Origin: a bacterium
GTDB lineage: Bacteria > JAMCPX01
Assembly: GCA_021815065.1 (NCBI GenBank)
Contig: JAKAHI010000017.1
Coordinates: forward strand, 1-10,564
Reading direction: 5' to 3'
Length of the DNA: 10,564 nt
The position numbers and the translations under genes were made by a program. Below are positions 1-8,653 of the stretch, piece after piece. Numbering within the stretch: position 1 is the first letter of the stretch; the number at the start of each line of letters is the position of its first letter. Below the pieces are notes generated by a model, which saw nothing but the letters and a program-made list of their open reading frames with translations, was not told the DNA's origin and made no database searches.

Positions 1-2583
1 GATCGTATTTGCCGAGGGTATATCAAGCCCCGATTCGACGATAGCCGTGCTGACGAGGACATTGATTTCCTTTTTTATGAATTTGGTCATGATGTTTTCG
101 AGCTGATGTGACGGCATCTGGCCGTGTGCAACAGCCACCGAAGATGAGGGTACCAGCCGCATTATTCTGTCCGCAAATTCCTCAAGTCCTTTTATTTTCC
201 TGCTGACGACGAACACCTGCCCCTGCCGCTGTAATTCTTTCGCTATAAGGTCGCGGATGGCAGCATCGTTATACTTCATGATATAACACTGGGTCGCTTT
301 CCTGTCCTGTGGGGGCGTGGTTATAATGCTTATATCTTTTATGCCGGTCAGCGCCATTTTTAAGGTCCTCGGTATGGGGGTTGCGGTAATAACAAGAATA
401 TCCGCGGAAGGGTTGAACCTTTTCAGTGTTTCTTTATGATCTACTCCGAATTTATGTTCTTCATCGATAATGATAAGCCCGAGTGATTTGAACCGTATTC
501 CCTCTTTCAGGATCGAGTGTGTGCCTATCAGAATATCGATCTTAGCGTTCGCCGCATCCTTTATTATTTGGTTCCTCTCTGCTTTCGTCCTGAAGCGGTT
601 CAGTACGTCTACCCTGACCGGATACTTCCTGAACCTCTCGACAAAGGTACGGTAATGCTGTTCGGAAAGGATCGTGGTTGGTGCAAGGAGCGCGACCTGC
701 TTATTGTCCATAACGGCCTTGAACGCAGCCCTCATGGCTATTTCCGTTTTGCCGTAACCGGAATCTCCGCATATAAGCCTGTCCATGGATCTCTCGCTCA
801 TCATATCGTGCAGGACGTCTTCTATCGCTTTTCTCTGATCGGATGTCTCTTCATACGGGAAATCCTCTTCGAATGATTGAAAGAGCGTGTCCGGCGGCGA
901 AAAACCGAACCCTCCTCTTAATTCCCTGATCGCCTGGGTGTTGATGAACTCCTGAGCTATCTCATACAATTTTTCTTTTACCCGTTTGACCCGTGAACTG
1001 AACGTGCTCCCACCCAGTTTATCGAGTAACGGCACGGCATCCGAAGAAGGGATGTACTGGCTGAGCATGTTTGCCCTTTCAACCGGCATGTACAGCTTTG
1101 CATTGTCCCTGTATTCGACCTCTATGAATTCACTCCTCAGGGACTCGACATCCATGAGCTTTGTTCCGATAAGCCTTCCGATCCCGTACTCACGGTGGAC
1201 GATGTAGCTGCCGAATTTGAGCTCTTCGAGATTTATGGGTTCTCCCTGATACAATTGCTTCTTTTTTTTGCCTTTTTTTACACTGAAGAGATCACTTTCC
1301 GTTATAAACGGAATGCCGTCGTACACAAACCCTTTTTCCAGGAAGCCGCTGACCAGGGTAAGCCCGTTTTTTAACCTTACCATGAATTCCGGATACGCTG
1401 CGTCCGTGCTGTTCACCGCAATCTCTGAATCCGACAGAAGTTTTGCTATATGCTCGATCCTGTCTTTATTCTTGATGATAACGGCAACCAGAGGGTATTG
1501 GGTCAAAGCGTGTTTCAAATACTCGAAGGCTGACTGCAAATTCCCCATACTGCCGGTGCTCAGGGGATCAAGGTGCTGCACAGGTACGGCCCTGTCTATA
1601 TCGATACCGGCGGGTTTATCCTGATTGATGCTGTCGATGGTGATTGTCCGGTAACCGGCAAGCTTCTGTTGAATGTCTTCTGCGGACATGAACATGGTTT
1701 CGACGCCGTTTACAGCCCTGCCTTCTCCAACAGCCTGCCGGTGGTGCTTGTATATGTCCTCAGTATACTTGTCTATCGCCGCGTTAACCTCGATGGGGTT
1801 TATCATGACAATATCCGTGTCCGGTTCAAGGTAATCGAATATCGTTCCTTTCCTTTCGGATTGGAGTTCTTCCGGGGAAGTAACCTTAAGCCCGCCTTCC
1901 CGGGCCAGGAATTCGGTAACCGGCGGGATGAATACACGGTCGATTTTTTTGAAGGAACGTTGATCGATGACCATGTAATAGCGTATGGATTCCACCGTAT
2001 CTGACAGCATCTCTATTCTTACCGGGTATTCCCTGTTGGGAGGAAATATATCGATGATACCGCCCCTGATGCTGAATTCTCCGATCGATGTTGCTATGTT
2101 CTGCCGCGTGTATCCAAGCCTGACAAGTTTATTGGACAGGTCTGCAATGTCGAGTTTATCCCCGGCACCTATATCGAGTTTCAGAGACTCCAGGACTGAG
2201 GGCGCGGGCAGAAGCGGCATGATCGCTTTCGCGGATGCAATGATAACATCATTCGTCCTGTCGTAAAGATGCTCGCTGATGGCGGTTATCCTGTCAGCCT
2301 GGATATCGATTACCGGGAAAATACCGTTATAAGGGATTATGGCCCATGACGGGAATATCCGCGGCAGTATCTGCCCGTTTGACAGCCATGCAAGCTCTTC
2401 AGAGAACCGTTCCGTATTCCCGCCGGAGGGGGTTATGATAAGCATAGGCCTTTCCGACCGCTTCAGATAGTCATACAGCACGACAGACCTGAAGGAGGTG
2501 TCATACATCCTGAGGTCGCACGGTTCGCCCGCAAGCAGGGTTTCTATTTCTTTATCGATTTTGAATAACGTTTCTACGGTCAT
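1..2583 (-). CDS. mfd: Transcription-repair coupling factor Mfd (3' end outside window)
   Basis: This is the N-terminal 861 residues of Mfd, the ATP-driven translocase that removes RNA polymerase stalled at DNA lesions and recruits UvrA. The reading frame is open from the ATG at 2583 to the window edge. A UvrB-like N-terminal region includes GEFSIRGGIIDIFPP near residue 165. An RNAP-interaction segment, GSYIVHREYGIGRLIG, lies around residue 463. The helicase core has Walker A GDSGYGKTE (Lys612), a DEEH box at 707-710, TATPIPRTLKMAL near 731, and the VLVSTAIVESGLDIP motif close to the cut. Family members are usually about 1100-1200 residues, so roughly 250-300 are missing, including the rest of the second helicase lobe and the C-terminal autoinhibitory domain. 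Walker A has Ser where many Mfd proteins have Val; the catalytic Lys and Thr are kept. No Shine-Dalgarno precedes the ATG, and the only in-frame upstream codons before a stop are non-start codons. Confidence 0.97.
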   Translation of the reverse strand, partial: MTVETLFKIDKEIETLLAGEPCDLRMYDTSFRSVVLYDYLKRSERPMLIITPSGGNTERFSEELAWLSNGQILPRIFPSWAIIPYNGIFPVIDIQADRITAISEHLYDRTNDVIIASAKAIMPLLPAPSVLESLKLDIGAGDKLDIADLSNKLVRLGYTRQNIATSIGEFSIRGGIIDIFPPNREYPVRIEMLSDTVESIRYYMVIDQRSFKKIDRVFIPPVTEFLAREGGLKVTSPEELQSERKGTIFDYLEPDTDIVMINPIEVNAAIDKYTEDIYKHHRQAVGEGRAVNGVETMFMSAEDIQQKLAGYRTITIDSINQDKPAGIDIDRAVPVQHLDPLSTGSMGNLQSAFEYLKHALTQYPLVAVIIKNKDRIEHIAKLLSDSEIAVNSTDAAYPEFMVRLKNGLTLVSGFLEKGFVYDGIPFITESDLFSVKKGKKKKQLYQGEPINLEELKFGSYIVHREYGIGRLIGTKLMDVESLRSEFIEVEYRDNAKLYMPVERANMLSQYIPSSDAVPLLDKLGGSTFSSRVKRVKEKLYEIAQEFINTQAIRELRGGFGFSPPDTLFQSFEEDFPYEETSDQRKAIEDVLHDMMSERSMDRLICGDSGYGKTEIAMRAAFKAVMDNKQVALLAPTTILSEQHYRTFVERFRKYPVRVDVLNRFRTKAERNQIIKDAANAKIDILIGTHSILKEGIRFKSLGLIIIDEEHKFGVDHKETLKRFNPSADILVITATPIPRTLKMALTGIKDISIITTPPQDRKATQCYIMKYNDAAIRDLIAKELQRQGQVFVVSRKIKGLEEFADRIMRLVPSSSVAVAHGQMPSHQLENIMTKFIKKEINVLVSTAIVESGLDIPSANTI

Positions 2584-2595
2584 GATCAGGCATAT

Positions 2596-2624
2596 ATAAT
2601 ATAATGTATTGAGCTCATTTTCAA
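2596..2624 (-). promoter_or_regulatory. Candidate sigma70-type promoter of mfd
   Basis: Read on the minus strand there is a -35 TTGAAA (2624-2619), a 17-base spacer and a -10 TATTAT (2601-2596), each matching the consensus at five of six positions. The predicted start of transcription is near 2589, only about six bases before the mfd ATG. This would give an almost leaderless mRNA, which agrees with the absence of a ribosome-binding site. It is inferred from sequence only. Confidence 0.5.
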
Positions 2625-2689
2625 CCATACAGCCCCTTCCGCCTGTCCGGGAATTGGGTTGAACGGCATGCATGGCTGCAGCGGCGGGG

Positions 2690-5600
2690 TTAAGGTTCTG
2701 TCTTCTGCCCGATATGAAATGCCTTGGGCAGCCATTTGCTGAATGAGTCCATGTATATGTAGAAAACAGGTGTAATGTACAGGGTAAGGAACTGAGAGAA
2801 TATGAGTCCCCCGACTACAGCAAGGCCCAACGGCTGACGCGAGCCGGCACCTGCACCAAGCCCTATCGCTATCGGTAAAGTGCCTATGATTGCTGCAACG
2901 GTCGTCATCATAATGGGTCTGAACCTTATAAGACATGCCTCATAAATGGAGTCCGTTGAGTTTTTTCCTTCTTTACGCTCTGCTTCGACTGCAAAGTCAA
3001 CCATCATGATACCGTTCTTTTTTACAAGCCCTACGAGCATGATGATGCCCACGAACGAATAGATGTTCAGATCCACATGGAAGATCAGCAGCGTCAACAA
3101 CGCCCCAAACCCTGCAAAAGGCAGTGCGGAGAGTATCGTTATGGGATGTATAAAACTTTCATACAATATACCGAGCACCATGTAGATGATAAGGATCGTC
3201 ATGATCAGCAGCATGCCAAGTCCTTTCATAGAGGATTCAAATGCCTGTGCAGTACCCTGAAAGCTTGTGATGATGTTTGCGGGGATGGTCTTATGCGCAA
3301 GCCCGTCGATCTCTGAAACGGCATTGCCGAGCGATACCCCGGGCAGAAGATTGAACGATATGGTAACGGACGGAAGCTGGCCTGTGTGGTTGACCTGAAG
3401 CGGACCTACGGTTTTTTCCATACTGACGACACTGTCGAGCGGGACAAGTTTGCCCGATGAGGACCTGATGTACAACAGAGACAGCACGGACGGGTCTTCC
3501 TGGTACTGCGGCTCAAGCTCCAGGATAACTTTGTACTCGTTGTCCGGGGCATAGATGGTCGACACCTGCGTCGAGCTGTACGCATAAGAAAGCGCATCCT
3601 CTATCTGAAATGCGGTAACACCGAGCTGCGATGCCTTATTCCTTTCAATGGTAAGGTTTACCTGCGGGTTTGAAATCTCGAGATCTGACGTGACATCCAT
3701 GAGTCCGGGCAATGTCTTCATCTTGGCTTCCATGATCTGTGCATTTTTATACAGTTCGCCGGTGTTCGTACCCTGCAGCGTGTACTGGTAAAGGCTCTTG
3801 GTGAATCTGCCGCTGAGCTGTATGGGCGGAGGGTTTTGAAGGAATACCCGGATGCCCGGGATTTTGATAAGTTTTGGATACAATTGCTGTATAATCTGCT
3901 CCGGAGACAGCTTCCTTTCGGATTTCGGCTTTAATCTCATGAACACTACGCCGGAGTTGCTGCTGGTAATACCCGCCCTCGCACCGCAGCTCGTCATAAA
4001 AGCATCCACGTTGGGGTTTTGTCGTATGACGTTTGCCACTTCAAGCTGGTGCTTGACCATGGATTTGAATGAAATACCCTGTGATGCCTCGGTTATTCCA
4101 AAGATCTCGCCGAGGTCTTCACTGGGCATAAACCCCTTGGGAACCTCTGCAAAGAGCAGTCCGGTAAGTATAAGGATGATAAGTGAAAATACCATAGTAG
4201 CCCTTTTATGCGTGAGAACCCAGTGAAGGCTTCCCTTATATGCGTTGAACATGGCATCAAAACCGCGCTCCGACAGTTTATACAGCTTGCCGTGTTCTTT
4301 CGGTTCTATGGATTTAATAAATCTGCTGGTAAGCATGGGAGTAAGGGTAAGAGATACAAAGCCTGAAACGAGTATAGAAACACCTATGGTAACTGCAAAT
4401 TCATGGAACAGTTTGCCGATAATACCGCCCATGAAGAGTATGGGTATAAAAACGGCAGCAAGGGATAAAGTCATGGACAGGATCGTAAAGCTTATTTCTT
4501 TTGAACCGTTCAGGGCCGCCTCGTACGGGCCTTCTCCCATTTCTACGTGCCGTACGATATTTTCAAGCATGACAATAGCATCGTCAATGACAAAACCGAT
4601 TGCCAGCACCAGTGCCATCATGGAAAGGTTGTCGATGGTATACCCCAGAAGGTACATGACTGCGAATGTGCCGAATATCGATAAGGGCAAAGACAGGCTC
4701 GGGATAATTGTGGCTGAAAAGTTTCTTAAAAAAACAAATATGACGAGGACCACCAGGATGAGTGCTATGATAAGAGTGGTCTTCACATCGTTAATCGATT
4801 CTTTTATAGACGTGGAACGATCGAACAACAGATGCATGGAAACCGATGCAGGCAGATCCATTCTGAACTCCGGCAGCAGCTTTTTAACGGCATCCGCAAC
4901 ACCAACAATATTACTCCCGGGCTGTCGTTCAACGGCAAGGACTATGGCCCTCTGAAATGTGTTCTCTTTTGTATTTACATACCATGCGGCGGTCTTGTCA
5001 TTCTCCACACTATCGATTGCCCTGCCTATGTCCTTCACCCTCACAGGACTGCCGTTGTTATAGGCAACTATCAGCGGCATAAATGCACTTGCATCGGTGA
5101 GCTGTCCGTTCGCCTGTATCGTGTATGCCGAGTGCTCGCCGTCGAGTACGCCTGTGGGGAGTTCTACGTTTGATGTTTGTATTGCGTTTGCCACCTGATC
5201 GATACCCAACCCCAGCCCGGAGAGTATTGTTGGATTCACCTGTACCCTGACGGCATATTTTTGTGATCCAAAGACCAGCACCTGTGAAACACCGTTAATC
5301 ATGGATATGCGCTCCGCCATCATTGTTTCCCCGTAGTAATCGAGCGTATAGAGCGGCAGGGTCTTTGAGGTGAGAGAGATATACACGATCGGCATATCTG
5401 CCGGGTTTACCTTCTGATAGGTAGGCGGGCTTGGCATACCCTGCGGCAGCTGCGGTGATGCCGCGGTTATTGCCGCCTGGACATCCTGTGCCGCTGCGTC
5501 TATGTTCTTGCTCAAATCGAACATGAGTGTTATCTGCGTCGCACCGAGCATACTGGAAGAATACATGGAGTTAAGCCCGGAAATGGTCGTAAACTGGCGC

Positions 5601-5803
5601 TCCAGCGGTGTTGCAACTGCAGATGCCATGGTTTCCGGGCTTGCACCGGGAAGGGTTGCCATTACCTGTATGACAGGGAAATCGACATTGGGCAGGTCGC
5701 TTACCGACAGTAATTTATACCCTATGATCCCGAACAGGAGTATTGCCAGCATGACCAGCGTGGTCATGACCGGTCTGCGGATAAACAATTCCGATATATT
5801 CAT
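2690..5803 (-). CDS. RND (HAE1 family) efflux pump, inner-membrane permease
   Basis: This 1037-residue protein is a full-length proton-driven RND transporter of the AcrB/MdtB/MdtC type. The N-terminus MNISELFIRRPVMTTLVML leads into TM1. The large periplasmic loop 1 (about 31-340) contains the family motif LPNVDFPVIQV. TM2-TM6 follow (about 343-495), with the proton-relay pair Asp407-Asp408 in TM4 (GFVIDDAIVMLENI). After a second periplasmic loop (about 560-858) come the C-terminal TMs. Lys929 in VGLVKKNGIMMVDF matches the TM10 relay lysine, and IRFRPIMMTT is the conserved segment after it. All proton-coupling residues are present, so it should be active. The start codon overlaps the stop of the adaptor gene as ATGA; only a weak Shine-Dalgarno (AGGGA) is visible, so translational coupling is likely. 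Sequence features resemble the MdtB/C branch, but the substrate cannot be read from sequence. Confidence 0.96.
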   Translation of the reverse strand: MNISELFIRRPVMTTLVMLAILLFGIIGYKLLSVSDLPNVDFPVIQVMATLPGASPETMASAVATPLERQFTTISGLNSMYSSSMLGATQITLMFDLSKNIDAAAQDVQAAITAASPQLPQGMPSPPTYQKVNPADMPIVYISLTSKTLPLYTLDYYGETMMAERISMINGVSQVLVFGSQKYAVRVQVNPTILSGLGLGIDQVANAIQTSNVELPTGVLDGEHSAYTIQANGQLTDASAFMPLIVAYNNGSPVRVKDIGRAIDSVENDKTAAWYVNTKENTFQRAIVLAVERQPGSNIVGVADAVKKLLPEFRMDLPASVSMHLLFDRSTSIKESINDVKTTLIIALILVVLVIFVFLRNFSATIIPSLSLPLSIFGTFAVMYLLGYTIDNLSMMALVLAIGFVIDDAIVMLENIVRHVEMGEGPYEAALNGSKEISFTILSMTLSLAAVFIPILFMGGIIGKLFHEFAVTIGVSILVSGFVSLTLTPMLTSRFIKSIEPKEHGKLYKLSERGFDAMFNAYKGSLHWVLTHKRATMVFSLIILILTGLLFAEVPKGFMPSEDLGEIFGITEASQGISFKSMVKHQLEVANVIRQNPNVDAFMTSCGARAGITSSNSGVVFMRLKPKSERKLSPEQIIQQLYPKLIKIPGIRVFLQNPPPIQLSGRFTKSLYQYTLQGTNTGELYKNAQIMEAKMKTLPGLMDVTSDLEISNPQVNLTIERNKASQLGVTAFQIEDALSYAYSSTQVSTIYAPDNEYKVILELEPQYQEDPSVLSLLYIRSSSGKLVPLDSVVSMEKTVGPLQVNHTGQLPSVTISFNLLPGVSLGNAVSEIDGLAHKTIPANIITSFQGTAQAFESSMKGLGMLLIMTILIIYMVLGILYESFIHPITILSALPFAGFGALLTLLIFHVDLNIYSFVGIIMLVGLVKKNGIMMVDFAVEAERKEGKNSTDSIYEACLIRFRPIMMTTVAAIIGTLPIAIGLGAGAGSRQPLGLAVVGGLIFSQFLTLYITPVFYIYMDSFSKWLPKAFHIGQKTEP

Positions 5804-6954
5804 TGATTCGTGTTCCCTGAATCCAATGTATTTTTCAACTGGACCCTGGAGCCGTTAACCAACTCAAGCTGTCCGTCCGTTACAACTATCTCACCGGGAG
5901 AGACGCCCTTTTCAATGAGGCTTTCGTGATCATAGCTATAAGGTGAAACAACAGGTCTCGTTTCGGCAATATTATCCTTCCCGACGACGAAGACGTATTG
6001 ACCCTCCTGTGATACCTGTATTGCCCTTGAAGGAACAACGACTGCATCCGGCATGTCTTTCAGTGTCAAGGTAACATTGACGTACTGCCCGGGCCAGAGC
6101 ATGACGTCCTTGTTTTGGTACAGCGCCTTCAGCATTATGGTACCGGTTGACGTATCGATTGCGTTGTTGATAAAGGTAAGCTCGCCGTATTCGACCTTGC
6201 TGTTGTTCCCGCTGTTTTTAAAAGAAGCCCCGACCTTTAATGTACCTTTGTGCTTATACATCCTTATATCGTCGAGGTACTGTTCGGGCACTGAAAACTG
6301 CACATAAATAGGCTGGGTTTGTTGAATATTGACCAGCGTTGTACTGTTCGGCTGGTTGATACTTACGATGTTGCCGGGTTTTACGAGGAGGCTGCCTGTT
6401 CTGCCGGATACCGGGGCATTGATATAACAATAGCTCAACTGGAGTTTTGCATTGTCAACCTGTGCCTTATCGGCTCTGACCGTAGCACTCAGCGCCTGGG
6501 CCTGGGTTTTTATCTGGTCGTACTGATCCTTTGTTACATAGTCTTTGGCCACAAGTTTCGTGTACCTTTTCAGGTTCTCTGTTTCATAGTTTAACTGCGC
6601 CTCGTCCTTCAGAAGGTTTGCCTGCGCCTGTTCAAGGGCAATGGTAAACGGTCTTGGATCGATAAGCAGCATGAGCTGGCCTTTCTTTACATTCTGTCCC
6701 TCTTTAAAGTACGCCTGTAAAAGTTCTCCTCCTACGCGTGCATTGACATCGACAGATGAAATTGTCTGTACATTGCCTATGGAATGAATCTGAATAGGCA
6801 TTGCTTTTTTTGTTACATAAGCAGCGGTGACAGGCACGATCTGCTGAAATCCGTTCGCTTTTTTTCCGCGGGAACAGGCAGACAGGGATACAAACAAAAG
6901 CAGTGCCGATAAGAATGCAATGATTTTCCTGTGTTTATTATTTATCATACGCAA
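5800..6954 (-). CDS. RND efflux periplasmic adaptor (membrane fusion protein), lipoprotein
   Basis: This 384-residue adaptor links the inner-membrane pump to the outer-membrane channel. A basic n-region and hydrophobic stretch end in the lipobox LSAC (Cys27), predicting lipid anchoring in the inner membrane, as in AcrA and MexA. The first lipoyl half-motif VNARVGGELLQAYFKEGQNVKKG lies at 70-92 in two adjoining pieces. A coiled-coil hairpin spans about 103-172, the second lipoyl half follows (YINAPVSGRTGSLLVKPGN), then a beta-barrel (YVQFSVPEQYLDDI to about 300) and a membrane-proximal domain (VVVPSRAIQV onward). Two starts are possible. A TTG at 6954 sits nine bases from a strong AAAGGAG; an ATG at 6948, two codons later, sits fifteen from it but ten from a second GAAAGG. 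Both leave the signal peptide intact. The gene begins 14 bases after the channel gene's stop and overlaps the pump gene by four bases. Confidence 0.95.
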   Translation of the reverse strand: MRMINNKHRKIIAFLSALLLFVSLSACSRGKKANGFQQIVPVTAAYVTKKAMPIQIHSIGNVQTISSVDVNARVGGELLQAYFKEGQNVKKGQLMLLIDPRPFTIALEQAQANLLKDEAQLNYETENLKRYTKLVAKDYVTKDQYDQIKTQAQALSATVRADKAQVDNAKLQLSYCYINAPVSGRTGSLLVKPGNIVSINQPNSTTLVNIQQTQPIYVQFSVPEQYLDDIRMYKHKGTLKVGASFKNSGNNSKVEYGELTFINNAIDTSTGTIMLKALYQNKDVMLWPGQYVNVTLTLKDMPDAVVVPSRAIQVSQEGQYVFVVGKDNIAETRPVVSPYSYDHESLIEKGVSPGEIVVTDGQLELVNGSRVQLKNTLDSGNTNQ

Positions 6955-6968
6955 TGTACCTTTCTCCT

Positions 6969-8465
6969 TTAATCATGATTTGCGGCCGTCTTTCCGTTTA
7001 AAAAATCAGGTGTTAATACACCGGTATCGTGTGCGAGCTGAGCCATTGCCAGGAACCACGTTGTCCTTGCCTGAATTTCCTGTGCCCTTGCCAGCGCAAG
7101 GGTATTCTGCGCGTTTAACAGACTTATAATGTCTCCAAGCCCCTGTTTATACATACCCAGTGCAACGTCCGCCGATTGCCGGGCACTGGTGAGGAATTCT
7201 TCGCTTGTCTCCAGTGATTGCTGCGCGGTTTTAAATGAATAATAGCTGTTCCACACCTGCAGTATTACCTGCTGCTGTGTGCCTTTCAACTGCTCTTGTG
7301 CGGCCTTTGCCTGTTCCTTTGCTGCAAAAACATTGTATGCGGTTGAAAAGCCGTTGAATAAGGGGAACTCGAGCAGCACTGCACCTGAATATTGATCAAA
7401 ATATGGATTGCCCGGAGGGCTGTACAGATAGGTGCGGCTCGCAGTACCGTTTAATGAAAGACTCGGCAACCCTGAGGAAAGTATAGCATGGACGCGTGCT
7501 TTTGCCCCGATAACCTGTGCCCGTGCGGCGGCAAGATCAGGTCTGGATACTTCTGCTTTTTTTATCAGGTCATCGATAGTATCATAGATTTCCTTATCCG
7601 GGACATGCTCCGGAAGGTTACCGACGGCAATATGGATATTTGCCGGAAAACCCATGGATGTTGCAAGCGCCCCATACATGATCTGAATCTGGCCGTTGAT
7701 GTTTTCAAGCGCAAGCTTTGCCTGTGAATAAGCTGCTTTTGCCTGCAGTACATCCGCAATGGTTGCAAGCCCTGCATGGTATCTTTCCTGAGCCGCTTCC
7801 ATGTTCACCTTCGCGTTATCGAGATTTTTTTGTTCGGCATCCAGCAAGGCCTTATCGCCGAGGTACTGGTAATAAGCCTGCTCTACCTGAAGTATCACAT
7901 TCTGAATGGTGTAATTCTGGCTCAGGTCTGCAGTAAGCAGGGCATAATGCGCTTCTTTTACCTGAGCATAGCGTCCCCCAAAATTAAACAAAAGGTAGTT
8001 AATACTTGCAGAAAAACCGTATGTCGTAAGTAAAAATGAGAGCTGGGAACCGATGAGGCTCTGCTTGTAACGGTTAAAATCGGCGCTTGCAGTTACCGTA
8101 GGAAAATATAATGCCCTGCTTGCACCGAGTGTCCCGGCCGATGCGCGTGCCTGGAGCCATGCGTACCTCGTCTGGGTGCTGTTTTGCAGGGCTATGTTGA
8201 TGATATCCTCAAGGCTCAGCTCGTTTAAGTTCTTGAACTGCTCCAGGACAGACGATGTTGTCATGGTTTCAGATGCGGTTGGTTTCATGATTGAATTGGG
8301 TGCTGTATAGGGGACAGCGGGAGATGAAGATGTGTTTGAACGTATGCCCGGCATAGAAGCACATCCCACAAAATAAAATAATACCATTGACACAATAGGT
8401 ATCATGGCCAGATATGTCCGGGTCTTTTGAAAGGAATGTTTTTGGTTCAAATGGCCTCTATGCAT
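6969..8465 (-). CDS. TolC/OprM-family outer-membrane efflux factor, probable lipoprotein
   Basis: This 498-residue protein is the outer-membrane exit duct of the pump. A signal sequence (RTYLAMIPIVSMVLFYFVGC) ends at Cys35. Phe at position -3 makes the lipobox imperfect, but OprM-type channels are often lipidated and the call is reasonable. Two outer-membrane efflux repeats follow. The first begins about residue 78 (LNELSLEDIINIALQNS) with long helices rich in Ala, Gln and Glu. The second begins with VSRPDLAAARAQV and includes LLEFPLFNGFSTAYN, then helices ending AQNTLALARAQEIQARTTW, all typical of the alpha-barrel and beta-barrel halves. It is the first gene of the three-gene operon. A ribosome site AAGGAG lies 13 bases before the ATG, rather far, but an in-frame TAA just upstream excludes a longer start. 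Length is normal for the family. Confidence 0.94.
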   Translation of the reverse strand: MHRGHLNQKHSFQKTRTYLAMIPIVSMVLFYFVGCASMPGIRSNTSSSPAVPYTAPNSIMKPTASETMTTSSVLEQFKNLNELSLEDIINIALQNSTQTRYAWLQARASAGTLGASRALYFPTVTASADFNRYKQSLIGSQLSFLLTTYGFSASINYLLFNFGGRYAQVKEAHYALLTADLSQNYTIQNVILQVEQAYYQYLGDKALLDAEQKNLDNAKVNMEAAQERYHAGLATIADVLQAKAAYSQAKLALENINGQIQIMYGALATSMGFPANIHIAVGNLPEHVPDKEIYDTIDDLIKKAEVSRPDLAAARAQVIGAKARVHAILSSGLPSLSLNGTASRTYLYSPPGNPYFDQYSGAVLLEFPLFNGFSTAYNVFAAKEQAKAAQEQLKGTQQQVILQVWNSYYSFKTAQQSLETSEEFLTSARQSADVALGMYKQGLGDIISLLNAQNTLALARAQEIQARTTWFLAMAQLAHDTGVLTPDFLNGKTAANHD

Positions 8466-8489
8466 TATAATATCTTATCTCCTTAACTT

Positions 8490-8495
8490 ATTATA
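8490..8495 (-). promoter_or_regulatory. Possible -10 element of the efflux operon
   Basis: A perfect TATAAT on the minus strand (8495-8490) lies about 25 bases before the channel gene's ATG. The bases 17-18 upstream of it (ACAAAA) do not resemble a good -35. A second TATAAT (8545-8540) has a TTGACT only seven bases upstream, which is too close. The operon promoter is therefore not settled; it may depend on an activator or on a sigma factor whose signal I do not recognise. Confidence 0.25.
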
Positions 8496-8589
8496 AACGA
8501 TGCAAATATACTTTTGTTCCGTGATTATGAAAAATATGTATTATAAGTATGAAGTCAACCCGGGCTGAAGCTTTTTGAGAGAAGACAAT

Positions 8590-8625
8590 AAAAAAAGAGC
8601 AGTATATTTGCTACACTGCTCTTTT
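8590..8625 (-). terminator. Intrinsic terminator after the AMIN-OmpA lipoprotein gene
   Basis: An 11-bp perfect stem (8593-8603 with 8615-8625, arms AAAAGAGCAGT and ACTGCTCTTTT) encloses an 11-base loop. On the minus strand it runs into a seven-base T tract (8596-8590). It lies about 28 bases past the stop at 8654, so it ends that transcript and separates it from the efflux operon. Confidence 0.85.
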
Positions 8626-8653
8626 GGTTATCCTCTTCTGATAAAGAGATCGT

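Noticed and set aside
1..2583. RecG or UvrB instead of Mfd
   Set aside because: The combination of a UvrB-like N-terminus, an RNAP-interaction segment before the helicase core, and GDSGYGKTE with DEEHKFGV fits Mfd only.
2665..2690. Palindrome CATGCATG and nearby GC-rich words as a possible terminator
   Set aside because: The palindrome has only four-base arms with no loop, and no T run follows on the minus strand.
2586..2936. A 116-codon minus-strand frame overlapping the end of the pump gene
   Set aside because: It is an out-of-frame shadow of the conserved pump C-terminus, with no family resemblance.
4245..4955. A 236-codon open frame on the plus strand inside the pump gene
   Set aside because: It is antisense to a well-conserved transmembrane region of the RND pump, its product looks like no known family, and no ribosome site supports it.
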